Source: Schistocerca nitens (Eukaryota; Arthropoda; Insecta; Orthoptera; Acrididae). Taken from it: 64,000 nucleotides of DNA. The translations under genes and the position numbers were made by a program. The stretch is from assembly GCF_023898315.1 (NCBI RefSeq), contig NC_064616.1, forward strand, positions 531,297,102 to 531,361,101. Direction: 5' to 3'. The notes under the pieces are model-generated. The model was not told the DNA's origin. It ran no database searches and worked only from the letters and a program-made list of their open reading frames with translations. Below, piece after piece: positions 1-11,740 of this stretch (positions are counted from its first letter, which is position 1; every line of letters begins with the position of its first letter).

Positions 1-1182
1 TGCGGCAAAGCTCCGGGATCCATTAGCTGGCTACTGGCAGCGGCCGTGGCGACAGCAGCGGCGCTGCACTCCCCCGTTCTTTATCGAAAGCGCCTGCTAC
101 CGCTCATCGCTTTTGATGATTTAAAACGCTTTATTATTAAATGTTGCTCCACAGAAAATTTCTACAATTTCCATTCACGCTCAAAAGCAACGGAGACAGA
201 CGCCCTGATTAGTAGGCGGGTATTATATTACATTAATCGGCAACAGCTGAGTATGGCCCGAAATTAATTTTATAGACTGGGACGAAATTAAACCACCTCA
301 CTACATTCTATGAATTTATAAATGCTTCATACCTCGTTTCTTTTCCTTTCAAACTCAATTATTTGTGCAACTTTTGGTCAATGTTTGGATGTTTTCGTCA
401 AGCCAGAGTGAGCGTCTGTGGTGTAAAGTGTATTACAGTTCTTGTTTCATTCCATATGGTAAGTCTATGCGATAAACTGTGTGAATACCTTGCAATGCAT
501 GCTCTGTAGCAGTGCAGGAACACTGCACATTTGGAGTTCCATGTATGGGTTCATGAAGTATTTATTGTTGATCGGAAGTGATAGTTAAGGTCATCAGATT
601 TAAACCAGAAAAATTTGTCGTTTTGAAGGTTTCAGAGAACGGAAAGGAATTGCTAACGCCGGTGTTAGAAAACGTCTACAGTTAAATGCTATTGCAAAAA
701 TTTAGAAGAAGGGAACTATATTAATGAACATGTGCACTTCATAAACAACCTTCTGACGTGTTAGACCTATATGACGAACAAAGCTCAAATTTATATCGTT
801 GACAGTCGGTTTGAATCTTTTCAGGGTCTATTTTACAGTGAAGCACCTTGGAATTTGCAAAGCAGAAATCCATGATATTAACTGAATTTACTAAGTCGAA
901 ATCGGACGAAGATTGATGTTTAAAGGCATTCTTCAGATTTCGCATAAGAAATTTTTACTAGCAGTTTGCAACTCCATTAATTAAAATGGAAAATAAAAGG
1001 TTGTAGTCAGCGGCTTCTACCGTGATTCGAACTGCTATGTCTTATAGTAGAAGCACTGCAACGCACAAGGAAACCTCTGAGCTAACGACACACTGGCGGC
1101 CAGAGGCGGAATATAGTCACTGCGATGTTGCCTGAGCCTCAAAACGCAACCTTAAACACACGAACAGAGGAGGTGGAGATTA

Positions 1183-1383
1183 CTGTTTTAACGTCCCGTC
1201 GACAACGATGTCATTAGAGACGGAGCACAAGCTCGGATTAGGGAAGGATGGGGAAGGAAATCGGCCGTGCCCTTCCTAAGGAACCATCCCGGCATTTGCC
1301 TGAAGCGATTTAGGGAAATCATTGAAAACCTAAATCAGGATGGCCGGGCGCGGGATTGCACCGTCGTCCTCCCGAATGCACAC
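1183..1383 (-). mobile_element. SINE family 2 (tRNA-derived), fragment in left arm
   Basis: The stretch runs from 'ttttaacgtcccgtcgacaa' through 'gatttagggaaatcat' to 'cgtcgtcctcccgaatgc'. It matches the copies at 39207-39395 and 44372-44612. In the complete copies the reverse complement starts with a tRNA-like head containing a 'ggttcaatccc' B-box-like motif. This copy has lost the outermost head. The mirror copy is at 17254-17454. Confidence 0.85.
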
Positions 1384-3800
1384 ACAAACAGGTGTTACTT
1401 ATGTGAAGAACGCCGTTCTTGGAGTCCAGAAATTAAATAAACTTTCTAATTGTGTCATCTTGCAGTGGATTATATCGTACGAGTCTTCGATGTGGAAAAC
1501 GAATGTCAAGTGAATTTAGCGAGGTAACGCCGACCTACACCCGGAAGTAAATGCACTATCAGAGTGTTGACAAATACTTGCTACGACGCTGCCATTTCTA
1601 GGCTCTCTGACGAGGCAGCTCTTCAGCGAAATGCTTGCCGTGATTCTCCGATACGGTTCTTCAGAGTGGAGACGCGCGCGCACGTTTGGTTTTTATGCGG
1701 CGTTCTCCCCTGATGGTTTCTGACGTCGCCTTGTGGGCTATTTATACATATGAGACATTCAATTATCATTAATCCAGAATCATACAAGTTTCAGCTTCCG
1801 GCGTGGAAGAAGGCTGTTGACGCCGACATTATATCATTTCAACGTAGGGAAAGCAAAACGGATCATTCAATGTTTCTCATTCAACATAAAGCATGTGAGA
1901 TAATTTTCCGTAACGTTCATAATCATCTAAAAATACAAACGAAGTAAAAATACACCGGAAGCTTATTCGAATTGAATATAACGCTTTGCACCTCGATGTC
2001 GAATTTGTCCACTTGCAATCTTTTGCAGCATACACATAGAATGTCATGATTACCACGAGAATGAAGAAATATGTTGGTAAGGATGGAAGCAAGAAGAGAC
2101 GCAGTCAACAAATATTCTATTCCTCATGGCATTCATTTCATTTGACACGTAAGAAGAGGTAAAGCGGGAATTTACTTTCGTTAACACGAAAGATATGCCG
2201 CACATATTGATAACGAGGAAGTCTGCGTCTTCATACGTTTCCTCCTTGAAATCTGTATGCTCTATTATATACTAAGTAGCCCGATCATTGTTTCGGTAAT
2301 GTTACCCTCTTGTTTGACCCCGTAACGATGAACAGATTCCAAATGCATGTCTCCCTTCCTGCGTTGTTTTTTGTGTTTTATTGCTTGGAATTCCTGAAGC
2401 AGACCACTGTGCCTTCCCCCCTCGTGGGTTAGGTCTCAAAACTAAACCGCTTTATATCCAATGGCATAATTTATTCAGACAGCATCAGCATAAGACTATC
2501 AAACAAAGCCTTCCATTTACAGTTGCAGCACTCTAACCAGCACTGACCAAAGTGTAATCCACGGTCATGGTCCTAAATTACCAGCTGTCTGCTGCTGTGG
2601 CAAAGTCCGTACTACACTTTCGATTCCGCAGCACCATTTTATCTGGTAACACTGTGTAGTTGCACAGTTGTGCTACCAGGTCTGTCCTCACACTGTCAAC
2701 TTTACGTATCTCACTTCTCCTGTAGCGTAGATCACGAGGAGCCGAAGTAAATGAGTGTATTCTGCATGACGTAACATTCAGTACTCCCTTCTTTCATAGC
2801 CACTCTTCATGTGCATCGATACCAAATAGGAATGCGAAAACTCTTGCGAGTGAGAGAATGACAATAACAATCGTAACAAGAACAAGCAAATAATGAATGA
2901 TGTTTATTCCAACGCAGAACGAGAATGGCTTTAAATATAAAAATCTGTATCTATATCTATATCCATATCTATTGATCTTTGAGTTGGCACAATGCAAATA
3001 TATTCTTAGCAATTAGTTACTGAATTTAGTTCTGGATGTTTGCAGAGAAAAGGAAAAGTCGGTACTTCTCGCTAGTATAATATAATGTGAACCAGCAACT
3101 ACCCTTTCCTTAGAACACGACTCAAGCAGGTCCTCAAGTAGGTAGCAAGGCACTACTGCATTCTGTTCCCTGACAGTGCTCTGACGACGGTTAATGCAGA
3201 TAGTTCCGATTATGAAATACAAAACGTATTGCAGGTTAGTTCCTAGGATAGTAACATTAAATTTGCGTTGTAGACGGCACATGAACGTGACGACTATCCA
3301 TATTACTCATCAATATAAAAAGACAATATTTTGGGAATTTAGCAGGATTACTCAAAATGAATTCTGAAATTGGGTGACTGACTGCACAGGTGCTAAACGT
3401 CGTCAAGAGTATACGATGTCCTAATCGCATTAGGAATATGAAGATCGTCTTCGACAGCTCGCAACTTTCACATTGCTATCTCCACCCTACTCCAGACAGC
3501 CCTCGGTGGAGTTGCACTACGTTGCCGATGTTATGGAAGGCCTTCAAACCGACAACACACCACATATTGAAAAATACAAGCGAATTCTCTTGCAGCGTAA
3601 GCTTATTGTAAGTAATCTAAAAATTATTGGAGAGGAACATTGTCCTATTAAAAAAAAGTAAAATGTTACACACTGTTGACGTCAAACGGACATTATCTAT
3701 GTCCTGTCTTGTGTCCTACCCATCTATAATATCAAGTGTACTATGAAAATGATTATATATAATGGATGATAGGGTGATGCATTGATACCAGATGGCGGTG

Positions 3801-3994
3801 GCCGGCCGGTGTGGCCGTGCGGTTCTAGGCGCTTCAGTCTGGAACCGCGTGACCGCTACGGTCGCAGGTTCGAATCCTGCCTCGGGCATGGATGTGAGTG
3901 ATGTCCTTAGGTTAGTTAGGTTTAAGTAGTTCTAAGTTCTAGGGGACTGATGACCTTAGAAGTTAAGTCCCATAGTGCTCAGAGCCATTTGAAC
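3801..3994 (+). mobile_element. SINE family 1 (tRNA-derived), left arm
   Basis: The head is tRNA-like: 'gtggccgtgcggttctaggc' covers the A-box region and 'ggttcgaatcc' is a perfect B box. The body has 'gatgtccttaggttagttag' and the end is 'cagagccatttgaac'. It is one of more than ten copies of this family in the window. The internal Pol III promoter would drive transcription if the copy is active; that is family knowledge, not seen here. Confidence 0.93.
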
Positions 3995-4026
3995 TATTTA
4001 ACACAAAATGACATTAAAAATTAAAG

Positions 4027-4440
4027 TTATTCACGAGCAGCTAGTTGAGAATATGTATGAACATTAAATGGCACGACGAACTGAAATAATATGACAAAGA
4101 GTTCAGCGCTCACTGGGAATAGAGCCCCACACATATCGTTGTTGACTACACACAAAGAGACGTCAGCTACCGAATTTTTATCCACCAGCTGCTCAGAATA
4201 GCATCTTGAACTTACAGTCATCTCGCAAATAGTTCTGTGTCTCACTGGGAGTTAAAAACGTCAGATATCGTTAGTGTTGACAACGAATGAAAATACATTA
4301 AAAATCAAAATTATTATCCACCAGCAGATAGGTGTTCTCATGATAGAGCTTGATAATACATAATTAAATCTTTAGTGCCGGGCCAGGATTCGATCCCATT
4401 CACGCGTAATATGTGAAGGTGTTGAGGAATCTGCAGTTCT
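4027..4440. repeat. Degenerate tandem units of about 134-150 bp (left arm)
   Basis: Three diverged units start near 4027, 4177 and 4311, each beginning with a 'ttat...ccaccagc'-like start. The first two also share 'cactggga', then 'atatcgtt', then 'gttgac' in the same order. The third runs into 'ggattcgatccc', a tRNA B-box-like motif. Mirror units lie at about 14197-14610. They are probably old SINE-derived tandem copies. Confidence 0.5.
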
Positions 4441-4821
4441 GAACAAACAACAAATTGTAGCCGAGCTGTATTGCCACGAAGGGATCAAATTCCGCGTTAA
4501 GGGCGTCTGAGTTGCATTCCCAGTTTAGAACCAATTTTTTCGACATACAGAAGCTCAAATAAAAGATGGAATAAGTGTCCTGTGACCATACATAGCGTTT
4601 GTGTCGTCACTTGAAATAAATAACTAGTATAAGAAAGGTTACTGGTGATAGAGTTTCTACATGTCGCCACTCCAGACTTTATTGTGGTTCAACCTACCGT
4701 CTACTTGGTAAAGAAGGAATATCATCTTTAATGTGAATTTTCAGACCACGCAGCCATTATATCTCCTTCACTTGGTGTAGCCAGGAGAGAATGGAATCTG
4801 TCTCTCCCTATCCAAAATCAT

Positions 4822-4893
4822 TGACGGAAGTGGGAATCGAACCCAGACCATAGGTATAACAACCTACCATCCGTCCAACAGACCACGAAATCC
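4822..4893 (-). repeat. tRNA-like sequence (left arm)
   Basis: Read on the minus strand (plus strand at 13744-13815 in the right arm), it contains 'gggttcgattccca', which forms a T-arm-like hairpin with a good B box. A 5 bp stem 'taggt/accta' resembles an anticodon arm, and 'gacgga' can pair with 'tccgtc' about 45 bases downstream. A normal 7 bp acceptor stem and D-arm are not evident. I read it as a SINE head or tRNA pseudogene, not a functional tRNA gene. Confidence 0.45.
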
Positions 4894-6900
4894 TCTTCTC
4901 TGCGAGTCATTTTTCTATCGTAACGCAGTTGCGCCACACTGGATGAGAATTCTGACACACAGGCTCCCTGTAGTAATTTGCAGCATGTTCAGTAAATTCA
5001 TTTACTTGGTTGACCGAATCACCATGAACTAGCTGCCTCGGCTACCCAGTGCATACATTCGACTATTTTGTAATCACAGAAATAAAATCACGTAACTGCC
5101 ACCTACACACAACTGCCAACAGTGTAGGATGCAGAAGTTTAAATAGGAAGTGTTCCTTTCCACTTGAGCTATTCTATTGCGCTATCTGTTACTAGAAAAC
5201 GTCGTTCAGTCCAAAAGAAAAGCTGTAACTGTTTGTCTCTCAGAAGTCAAGACCTGGCCACATGCATAATCTCACAGTGCTGTGGAATCCAAAAGTTCTG
5301 GAGGAATAGTTGCCGAGCTCTGGAGCTGCTGTAGCTACGTGTCAGCTTGTAGCATAGATAAGATGTCGCGAGTTCGAATACATTCAGTGCTACATTTTTT
5401 AAAACGCGATTCTGCTCTCTGCTGAAGGTATCAATCTAATGGAACTTTGAACATAATTCCCTTCACTTCTCAACCCAAAGTAGTCGCATGTGGAAAAAGG
5501 GCTAACTACTGTGACATTTTGTTCTATTCAGGTTTAATAGACAGCAGGCAGCAGATGCATCTCGAAGATGTGCAGGGAGAGCGCATCGTGCCATAATATG
5601 TCAGAAAAGTATTTTCTACATTAGCCGTCGTGTGGTAGTGATATTTTATTCTTCTTCAAACTTTGTTTGACAGCTTTAACTCAGAACAAGTTTTCTACAT
5701 GCATGTAATCAATAAACTGCATGTGCATTGTCAGACTGTCATAGGTAACATCAGAGAATTCTCATATATCGTTGATGTTTAATTTCTCTCTCATGTTTAC
5801 TATTGTTTTAACAACACTAAAGGAAACCTTACGAAAATTGTGCACTGTATTATAAGAAATGAAATAAAACTAACCATGATAACCTTACGACGAAAGTATC
5901 TGTACACAAGCATGCCTCTATCGACACGAATTAGTAAAATACTACTCACTTAGATTTTGATTGGGTCTGTGTTTAATTGGTATGCTGTGTCATACTCAAG
6001 AGGTATGCAACTGTGGCATTTCATAAATATAGTTACGTATTCCTAGAAACCCAAAATTCGCTTGGCAGCAGCGGAAAGAGGCCTTACCTGTTGTGCAGCA
6101 TTGTAAGTTTTTCAACATTGCACTATGAGCTGAAAGCATTTTCTTGCGATTTCCTTATTGATGTTTGATCTGACTGCTTGTAGCTCTTTCACAGAAGGGA
6201 TAAAAACGTTACAGTCAGTGAGACTGGAACTGCGAACCGCAACAGACGCTTTTTCACAGGTCAGCACGTTACCACAGAGCTGGCGAGGAGGTGTGGGTCT
6301 TAGCTTCCTATTACGAAGGCAATAGTAACTAGAACTCGTAAACCGCTATTTGAAGGTCGAGATTAGTTGTGGTTTCCACCTGCAACGACTTTCCTGGGCT
6401 GAAAACCGTAAATTTTCAATCTCTTGTTACCCTTCAAGCGATAATAACTCAGATTATTCAATGGAAATGACAGGTAAAATCAAGTGAACTTTGAGGCTTA
6501 ATTCCGTGCACACCAGGAAGTAACTCGTCGATCACAGAGTTGCCAAACATACGTTGCCTTGTTGCCAAATCTCAGTTACAGTACCAGCAGGAAGAAGACG
6601 AACCGATGTGATCCTACAGCGGTCTGGGAAGTGACCATAGCTGGTGTCTCCAAGTCGCGGCTGCTACGGCCTGGAATACGTAATGCGTCTGATTCGCTTT
6701 CTGTAACTAGGTTTAGGGACTGGAGCGTAGTTACTAATAATACTCAGAACTGACTGCAAACTGAGCATCATAAATCAGTAACTCTCATTGTTGTTTTTAT
6801 ATTTCTTTCGTAAGTGTACTCAAAACTAAGAAAGTCATTCACAGGCGTTTTCGTGCCTCGCCGATAGTCGAGCACAACATACAAATAAAAATAAAAAAGA

Positions 6901-6919
6901 ATGTGTGTGTGTGTGTGTT

Positions 6920-6952
<33 letters not shown>
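6901..6952 (+). repeat. GT/GA compound microsatellite (left arm)
   Basis: A (GT)n tract interrupted by 'tttg' is followed by a (GA)n tract. The mirror copy at about 11687-11740 is one dinucleotide longer. That is the only length change I found between the arms. Confidence 0.95.
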
Positions 6953-6953
<1 letters not shown>

Positions 6954-6979
6954 ATAAAAAGCAATGAGAGAGAGTGTAA

Positions 6980-7118
6980 AAAATTGTTGTAAAGAAATTG
7001 AATCATGATATTTAAAGAACTCTTTCATTAAAATGACACGTTCCACATCATTACGAAATGTCGTATTCATGATCTATGGAACAAGAGTTAATCTAATGTA
7101 ATCTAATCTAATCTAATC
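6980..7118 (+). mobile_element. LINE 3' end with AATCT tail (left arm)
   Basis: The stretch 'cacgttccacatcattacga' leads to a tail of repeated 'aatct' at 7088-7118. A similar tail ends the LINE remnant at 54003-55750, so I read this as the 3' end of a related non-LTR element. Coding sequence is not recognisable. The mirror copy ends at about 11519. The left limit is approximate. Confidence 0.55.
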
Positions 7119-8517
7119 ACATCATATTGATGATTAGCCATGAAGAGTCATGAATTACCGAAATTTTGGCCAATACCAGTAACCAAATCTAAACTTGAAA
7201 ATAAAAGACGACAATTTTTGTAATAAACCGTGACTCCTATCAAGACCCTTTCGTCCCTGTTATGTAACCACGAAAGATGTCTGATATACCTCCATTCTGA
7301 AGTAACAAAGTGTGCATGCATTTAAAGATGTAGTGCATGATGTGAAGTTCTGTGACGGAGCTACGAACCCAACACGTAATCCGATTGTTAGCTAAGAAAA
7401 ATCAAATGTTACGTATCGGTTTTTCTTACGAGCCGCTAGGTGTCTGAATCTAAAATAAGGATACAAACTTTTGTGCCTAAGCGACAATCGAACTGCACAC
7501 CTACCGTGCATCCACGAATATAGCTTAAGTATCAGTTGCTTACTCATGAACAGTAAGATGTGTGCGTGTTTGACCAGAAATAACGACACCTGTTGCGATT
7601 GTTGGAAACACATGAACAGACATTGAAATTGCGCGTTAATTTTCACTAGCAGGTGGGTGTGCACTTGATAAAGCTAGAAATGAAATTATGAATATTTTTG
7701 TACTGGATCAGGTTTCAGACCCACATACTTACCTTTGGAGGAGACCTAGAGAAGATTGCAGTCTTGGGAAAAGGAACGAAATGACTGAACTATACTGTTC
7801 CGAGAGATTCAGATCCTCGAAAGAGGAGATACGAATTCGAATCACAGTCCAGCACCAAATTTTTAAACGTCTCTAGTTCAATCAAGTACAAGTAAAATAA
7901 GAGCCCTGTCCCTTTAAATGGCTATCGGTTCATCAAATAAAATAAAATTTCCTAATGTAAGTAAGCTTACTGGCGACTGTATTTCTGTTTACCATGACTT
8001 CCGCTGTGTCATTTCCCAACGTAAACCGGCTCTTCCCAGTTGGTAATGAAGGAACGTGATGTTTAATGCGGATTCTGGATTATAACGTCTTTCTCTTGAG
8101 GTTACCAGAGGTAAAATAAATCTGTTTGTGCCTCTTAAAAGTAAATGCCTGAACCCACGCATTGCACCTGTGATAGCTCGTTCCACCATACCATTGTGGC
8201 CACATTACCCAGCCCCAAGAGTGTGCTGTAACGGATGATGTGCTTAGCTTACAAAATTAGTCACGGTGGAAAAAATGCGAGTCTATTAAATGGTCAAGTA
8301 GAAGCAAGCTTCTGACGCAGAGATTATGCTATTCTCATGTCAGCAGGATGTAAAGACTCTTCTAGGCATCATAGGCTGGATGTGAAGCCATTTCGATTTT
8401 TCACAAACTCAGCAAATTTCTTAGTTCGAGAAAATCCACTGTGAAGTGTGAAGTTGCCGGATAATTCGATTATTACTGTTATTATTACTATCATTTTATT
8501 CATACCGCTGCTGGAAC

Positions 8518-8698
8518 ACGACCGTAGTCTTCAGGTAAAACGCGAGACCAGCTAATATGACGTCTGGCGACCGAAAGCACATATCGACAAAATTTTTATC
8601 GCCCCTTTTCTCTCGGTGCTGAAGCTATGAGTGTAATTCAAGCGAATCTACAATATCATATTAGATGGTCTCGCGTTTTACCTCAAGACTACGGTCGT
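8518..8698. mobile_element. Small foldback (MITE-like) element at the palindrome junction
   Basis: Bases 8518-8560 are the reverse complement of 8656-8698, with about 41 of 43 positions matching. They enclose a loop of about 95 bp. The termini begin 'acgaccgtagtctt' and end 'aagactacggtcgt'. The element has no coding capacity. Its left terminus coincides within 1-2 bp with the inner end of the left palindrome arm (8519). I see no clear target-site duplication, so it could be a MITE or simply a hairpin-forming sequence. The coincidence with the arm end suggests a role in forming the palindrome; that link is inference. Confidence 0.75.
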
Positions 8699-10119
8699 AG
8701 TCAAGAGTAATGTACTAAGACTGGAGTCAAGACTTCCTCTGGGAAGTGCCGCAGTCTACATGTTGCTAGATCGAGCATATTGCCAGACATAGAATTCTGA
8801 GAGGAGCACGACTGTATTGTCCACCTTACGTGAACGACTCGGCGGTCAATTTTTTGGTCTGAGACTGTATCTACAACACTTATTGCACGCTGAAGACCCA
8901 GAAGAATTTAAAAAAAAAGTAGTTTACGAGAGCAACGTTAACCATAGCGTTCGAAGTATTCATAGTATTGTATACGTGTGTGTAAACGCCTTCCAATGAC
9001 CACTCAAGAAAGACAAGGATACACAGTCTAGCTCCAATATTATAAATACGCCTCAGTTTGTGGATGAACTCAGACTTAGGTTGATAATAATTGTGAAAAT
9101 TTAGCAGCACTGTACCCATTGGTGTTAAACTCGTTTTCAACCAATGATTCCCACAGCTACAGGGATACTACTTGTGATACCTCTTAGACAAAATACTTAA
9201 GCAGTGTTATCAGACGAAAAGATCAACCTGACACAAACTGTGGGAAGTTTGTTTTACAACCTTCGTACCTGGATATTCAGCTTTTTCCTATTTGAGATAT
9301 CTGTGAACGTTGCTGCTTAAGACGATTTAAGCAGAAACTAAATTCCCTCAGCTTCGACAATGTTTAAAGAAATCGTCTTATTGGCACTAAATCGTGGTTT
9401 GTGAATTGTTTACCGGCCGTACTCTGCCGTATTTTGCCGGTTGGAAGGCAAAAGCTTACTGACACATTTCACACAGAAATTACTGTTACAGTGTACTTAT
9501 GGAGCCAAATGAGTGATTTGCGTCTTTTCCGGTGAGAAAGAGCACTGGCAAACAGTCTTCGCTACTTTAGGTTATTTAAACTGGTGTCACTCTGAGCTAG
9601 AATGTATGGTCAGCGACTAAGTGTAAGGTCAACGTTTCGGATGCGAGTTTTGCGACTGTGAAATACGTTCCTACATTATAGAAGCGAATATTAAATTTGA
9701 ACTAATATTGCGAAAATTTTGTACTTGGACAGCTTAGAATGAAAATACTTCTGTTTATTTCAAAGGGAAACAATAGATTTTCTAAAACACTGTCTGTCAT
9801 ACACAACTTGAAACAGGTCATGTCGACCAAATCATGTGGAAGAACTAACAGCAACGTATATCGGAAGGCAGTAAGATCTCTTGCCTTTTGGTTTGTCAGT
9901 ACTCGATAGCCATTTCTAGGCGAAAGTAAATGAAGAAAGGCAGTGCGTTTTTGTTACCAAGTAACGTCTTCGTCAATTACTTCAGTTTTAAAGTAATCTA
10001 CGAGTAATTGCTGGTGTTTGATATTAACATGAAAAGGATTCCGTAGACAGGGAAAGAACCTGTTCTTGGGAAACTACATCTATAGTGACCAAAAGGCATT
10101 AAATGATGTTCAAGCACTT
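8520..10119. other. Palindrome spacer (1,600 bp, not symmetrical)
   Basis: This sequence separates the two arms and has no mirror partner in the window apart from its own small foldback at 8518-8698. It carries no ORF over 86 codons and no protein I recognise. A short stretch near 8739-8790 resembles 18905-18960: both contain 'gaagtgccgcagtctaca' followed by a similar tail. It may therefore hold another dispersed repeat. A unique, asymmetric spacer is what a foldback-initiated inverted duplication would leave. It argues against a simple mirror artefact made by reading one molecule twice through a hairpin adapter. Confidence 0.85.
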
Positions 10120-11518
10120 GTGTTACAGCAGCGGTATGAATAAAATGATAGTAATAATAACAGTAATAATCGAATTATCCGGCAACTTCACACTTCACAG
10201 TGGATTTTCTCGAACTAAGAAATTTGCTGAGTTTGTGAAAAATCGAAATGGCTTCACATCCAGCCTATGATGCCTAGAAGAGTCTTTACATCCTGCTGAC
10301 ATGAGAATAGCATAATCTCTGCGTCAGAAGCTTGCTTCTACTTGACCATTTAATAGACTCGCATTTTTTCCACCGTGACTAATTTTGTAAGCTAAGCACA
10401 TCATCCGTTACAGCACACTCTTGGGGCTGGGTAATGTGGCCACAATGGTATGGTGGAACGAGCTATCACAGGTGCAATGCGTGGGTTCAGGCATTTACTT
10501 TTAAGAGGCACAAACAGATTTATTTTACCTCTGGTAACCTCAAGAGAAAGACGTTATAATCCAGAATCCGCATTAAACATCACGTTCCTTCATTACCAAC
10601 TGGGAAGAGCCGGTTTACGTTGGGAAATGACACAGCGGAAGTCATGGTAAACAGAAATACAGTCGCCAGTAAGCTTACTTACATTAGGAAATTTTATTTT
10701 ATTTGATGAACCGATAGCCATTTAAAGGGACAGGGCTCTTATTTTACTTGTACTTGATTGAACTAGAGACGTTTAAAAATTTGGTGCTGGACTGTGATTC
10801 GAATTCGTATCTCCTCTTTCGAGGATCTGAATCTCTCGGAACAGTATAGTTCAGTCATTTCGTTCCTTTTCCCAAGACTGCAATCTTCTCTAGGTCTCCT
10901 CCAAAGGTAAGTATGTGGGTCTGAAACCTGATCCAGTACAAAAATATTCATAATTTCATTTCTAGCTTTATCAAGTGCACACCCACCTGCTAGTGAAAAT
11001 TAACGCGCAATTTCAATGTCTGTTCATGTGTTTCCAACAATCGCAACAGGTGTCGTTATTTCTGGTCAAACACGCACACATCTTACTGTTCATGAGTAAG
11101 CAACTGATACTTAAGCTATATTCGTGGATGCACGGTAGGTGTGCAGTTCGATTGTCGCTTAGGCACAAAAGTTTGTATCCTTATTTTAGATTCAGACACC
11201 TAGCGGCTCGTAAGAAAAACCGATACGTAACATTTGATTTTTCTTAGCTAACAATCGGATTACGTGTTGGGTTCGTAGCTCCGTCACAGAACTTCACATC
11301 ATGCACTACATCTTTAAATGCATGCACACTTTGTTACTTCAGAATGGAGGTATATCAGACATCTTTCGTGGTTACATAACAGGGACGAAAGGGTCTTGAT
11401 AGGAGTCACGGTTTATTACAAAAATTGTCGTCTTTTATTTTCAAGTTTAGATTTGGTTACTGGTATTGGCCAAAATTTCGGTAATTCATGACTCTTCATG
11501 GCTAATCATCAATATGAT

Positions 11519-11657
11519 GTGATTAGATTAGATTAGATTACATTAGATTAACTCTTGTTCCATAGATCATGAATACGACATTTCGTAATGATGTGGAACG
11601 TGTCATTTTAATGAAAGAGTTCTTTAAATACCATGATTCAATTTCTTTACAACAATT
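11519..11657 (-). mobile_element. LINE 3' end with AATCT tail (right arm)
   Basis: This is the mirror of 6980-7118, with the repeated pentamer at 11519-11551 in reverse complement. Confidence 0.55.
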
Positions 11658-11685
11658 TTTTACACTCTCTCTCATTGCTTTTTAT

Positions 11686-11686
<1 letters not shown>

Positions 11687-11717
<31 letters not shown>

Positions 11718-11740
11718 AACACACACACACACACATTCTT
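11687..11740 (-). repeat. GT/GA compound microsatellite (right arm)
   Basis: This is the mirror of 6901-6952 with 2 extra bases, consistent with replication slippage after the duplication. Confidence 0.95.

Larger units (their letters stand above)
1..8519 (+). repeat. Left arm of giant palindrome (inverted repeat), running off the left edge
   Basis: This arm is the reverse complement of 10120-18636. Mirror positions sum to 18637 from base 1 to about 6900 and to 18639 from about 6950 to 8519; the 2 bp change falls in a GT/GA microsatellite. Homology stops at 8519 (paired with 10120). At the other end base 1 still pairs with 18636, so the outer end lies outside the window. I spotted roughly a dozen substitutions over 8.5 kb, which puts identity near 99.8 percent by eye. 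Both arms carry the same SINEs, microsatellites and AATCT tail, so the duplication is younger than those insertions. No ORF in the arm exceeds about 100 codons and none resembles a known protein. I treat the arm as non-coding repeat-derived DNA. Confidence 0.97.

Noticed and set aside
2941..2980. A CRISPR array or structured repeat at the 'atatct' run
   Set aside because: It is a simple short tandem 'tatctatatc' tract without spacers, and CRISPR is not expected in an insect genome.
46..8189. Small ORFs of 60-100 codons in the palindrome arms, each present twice
   Set aside because: They recur only because the arms are copies. None has a recognisable domain, many begin at GTG or TTG, and their lengths are those expected by chance in non-coding DNA.
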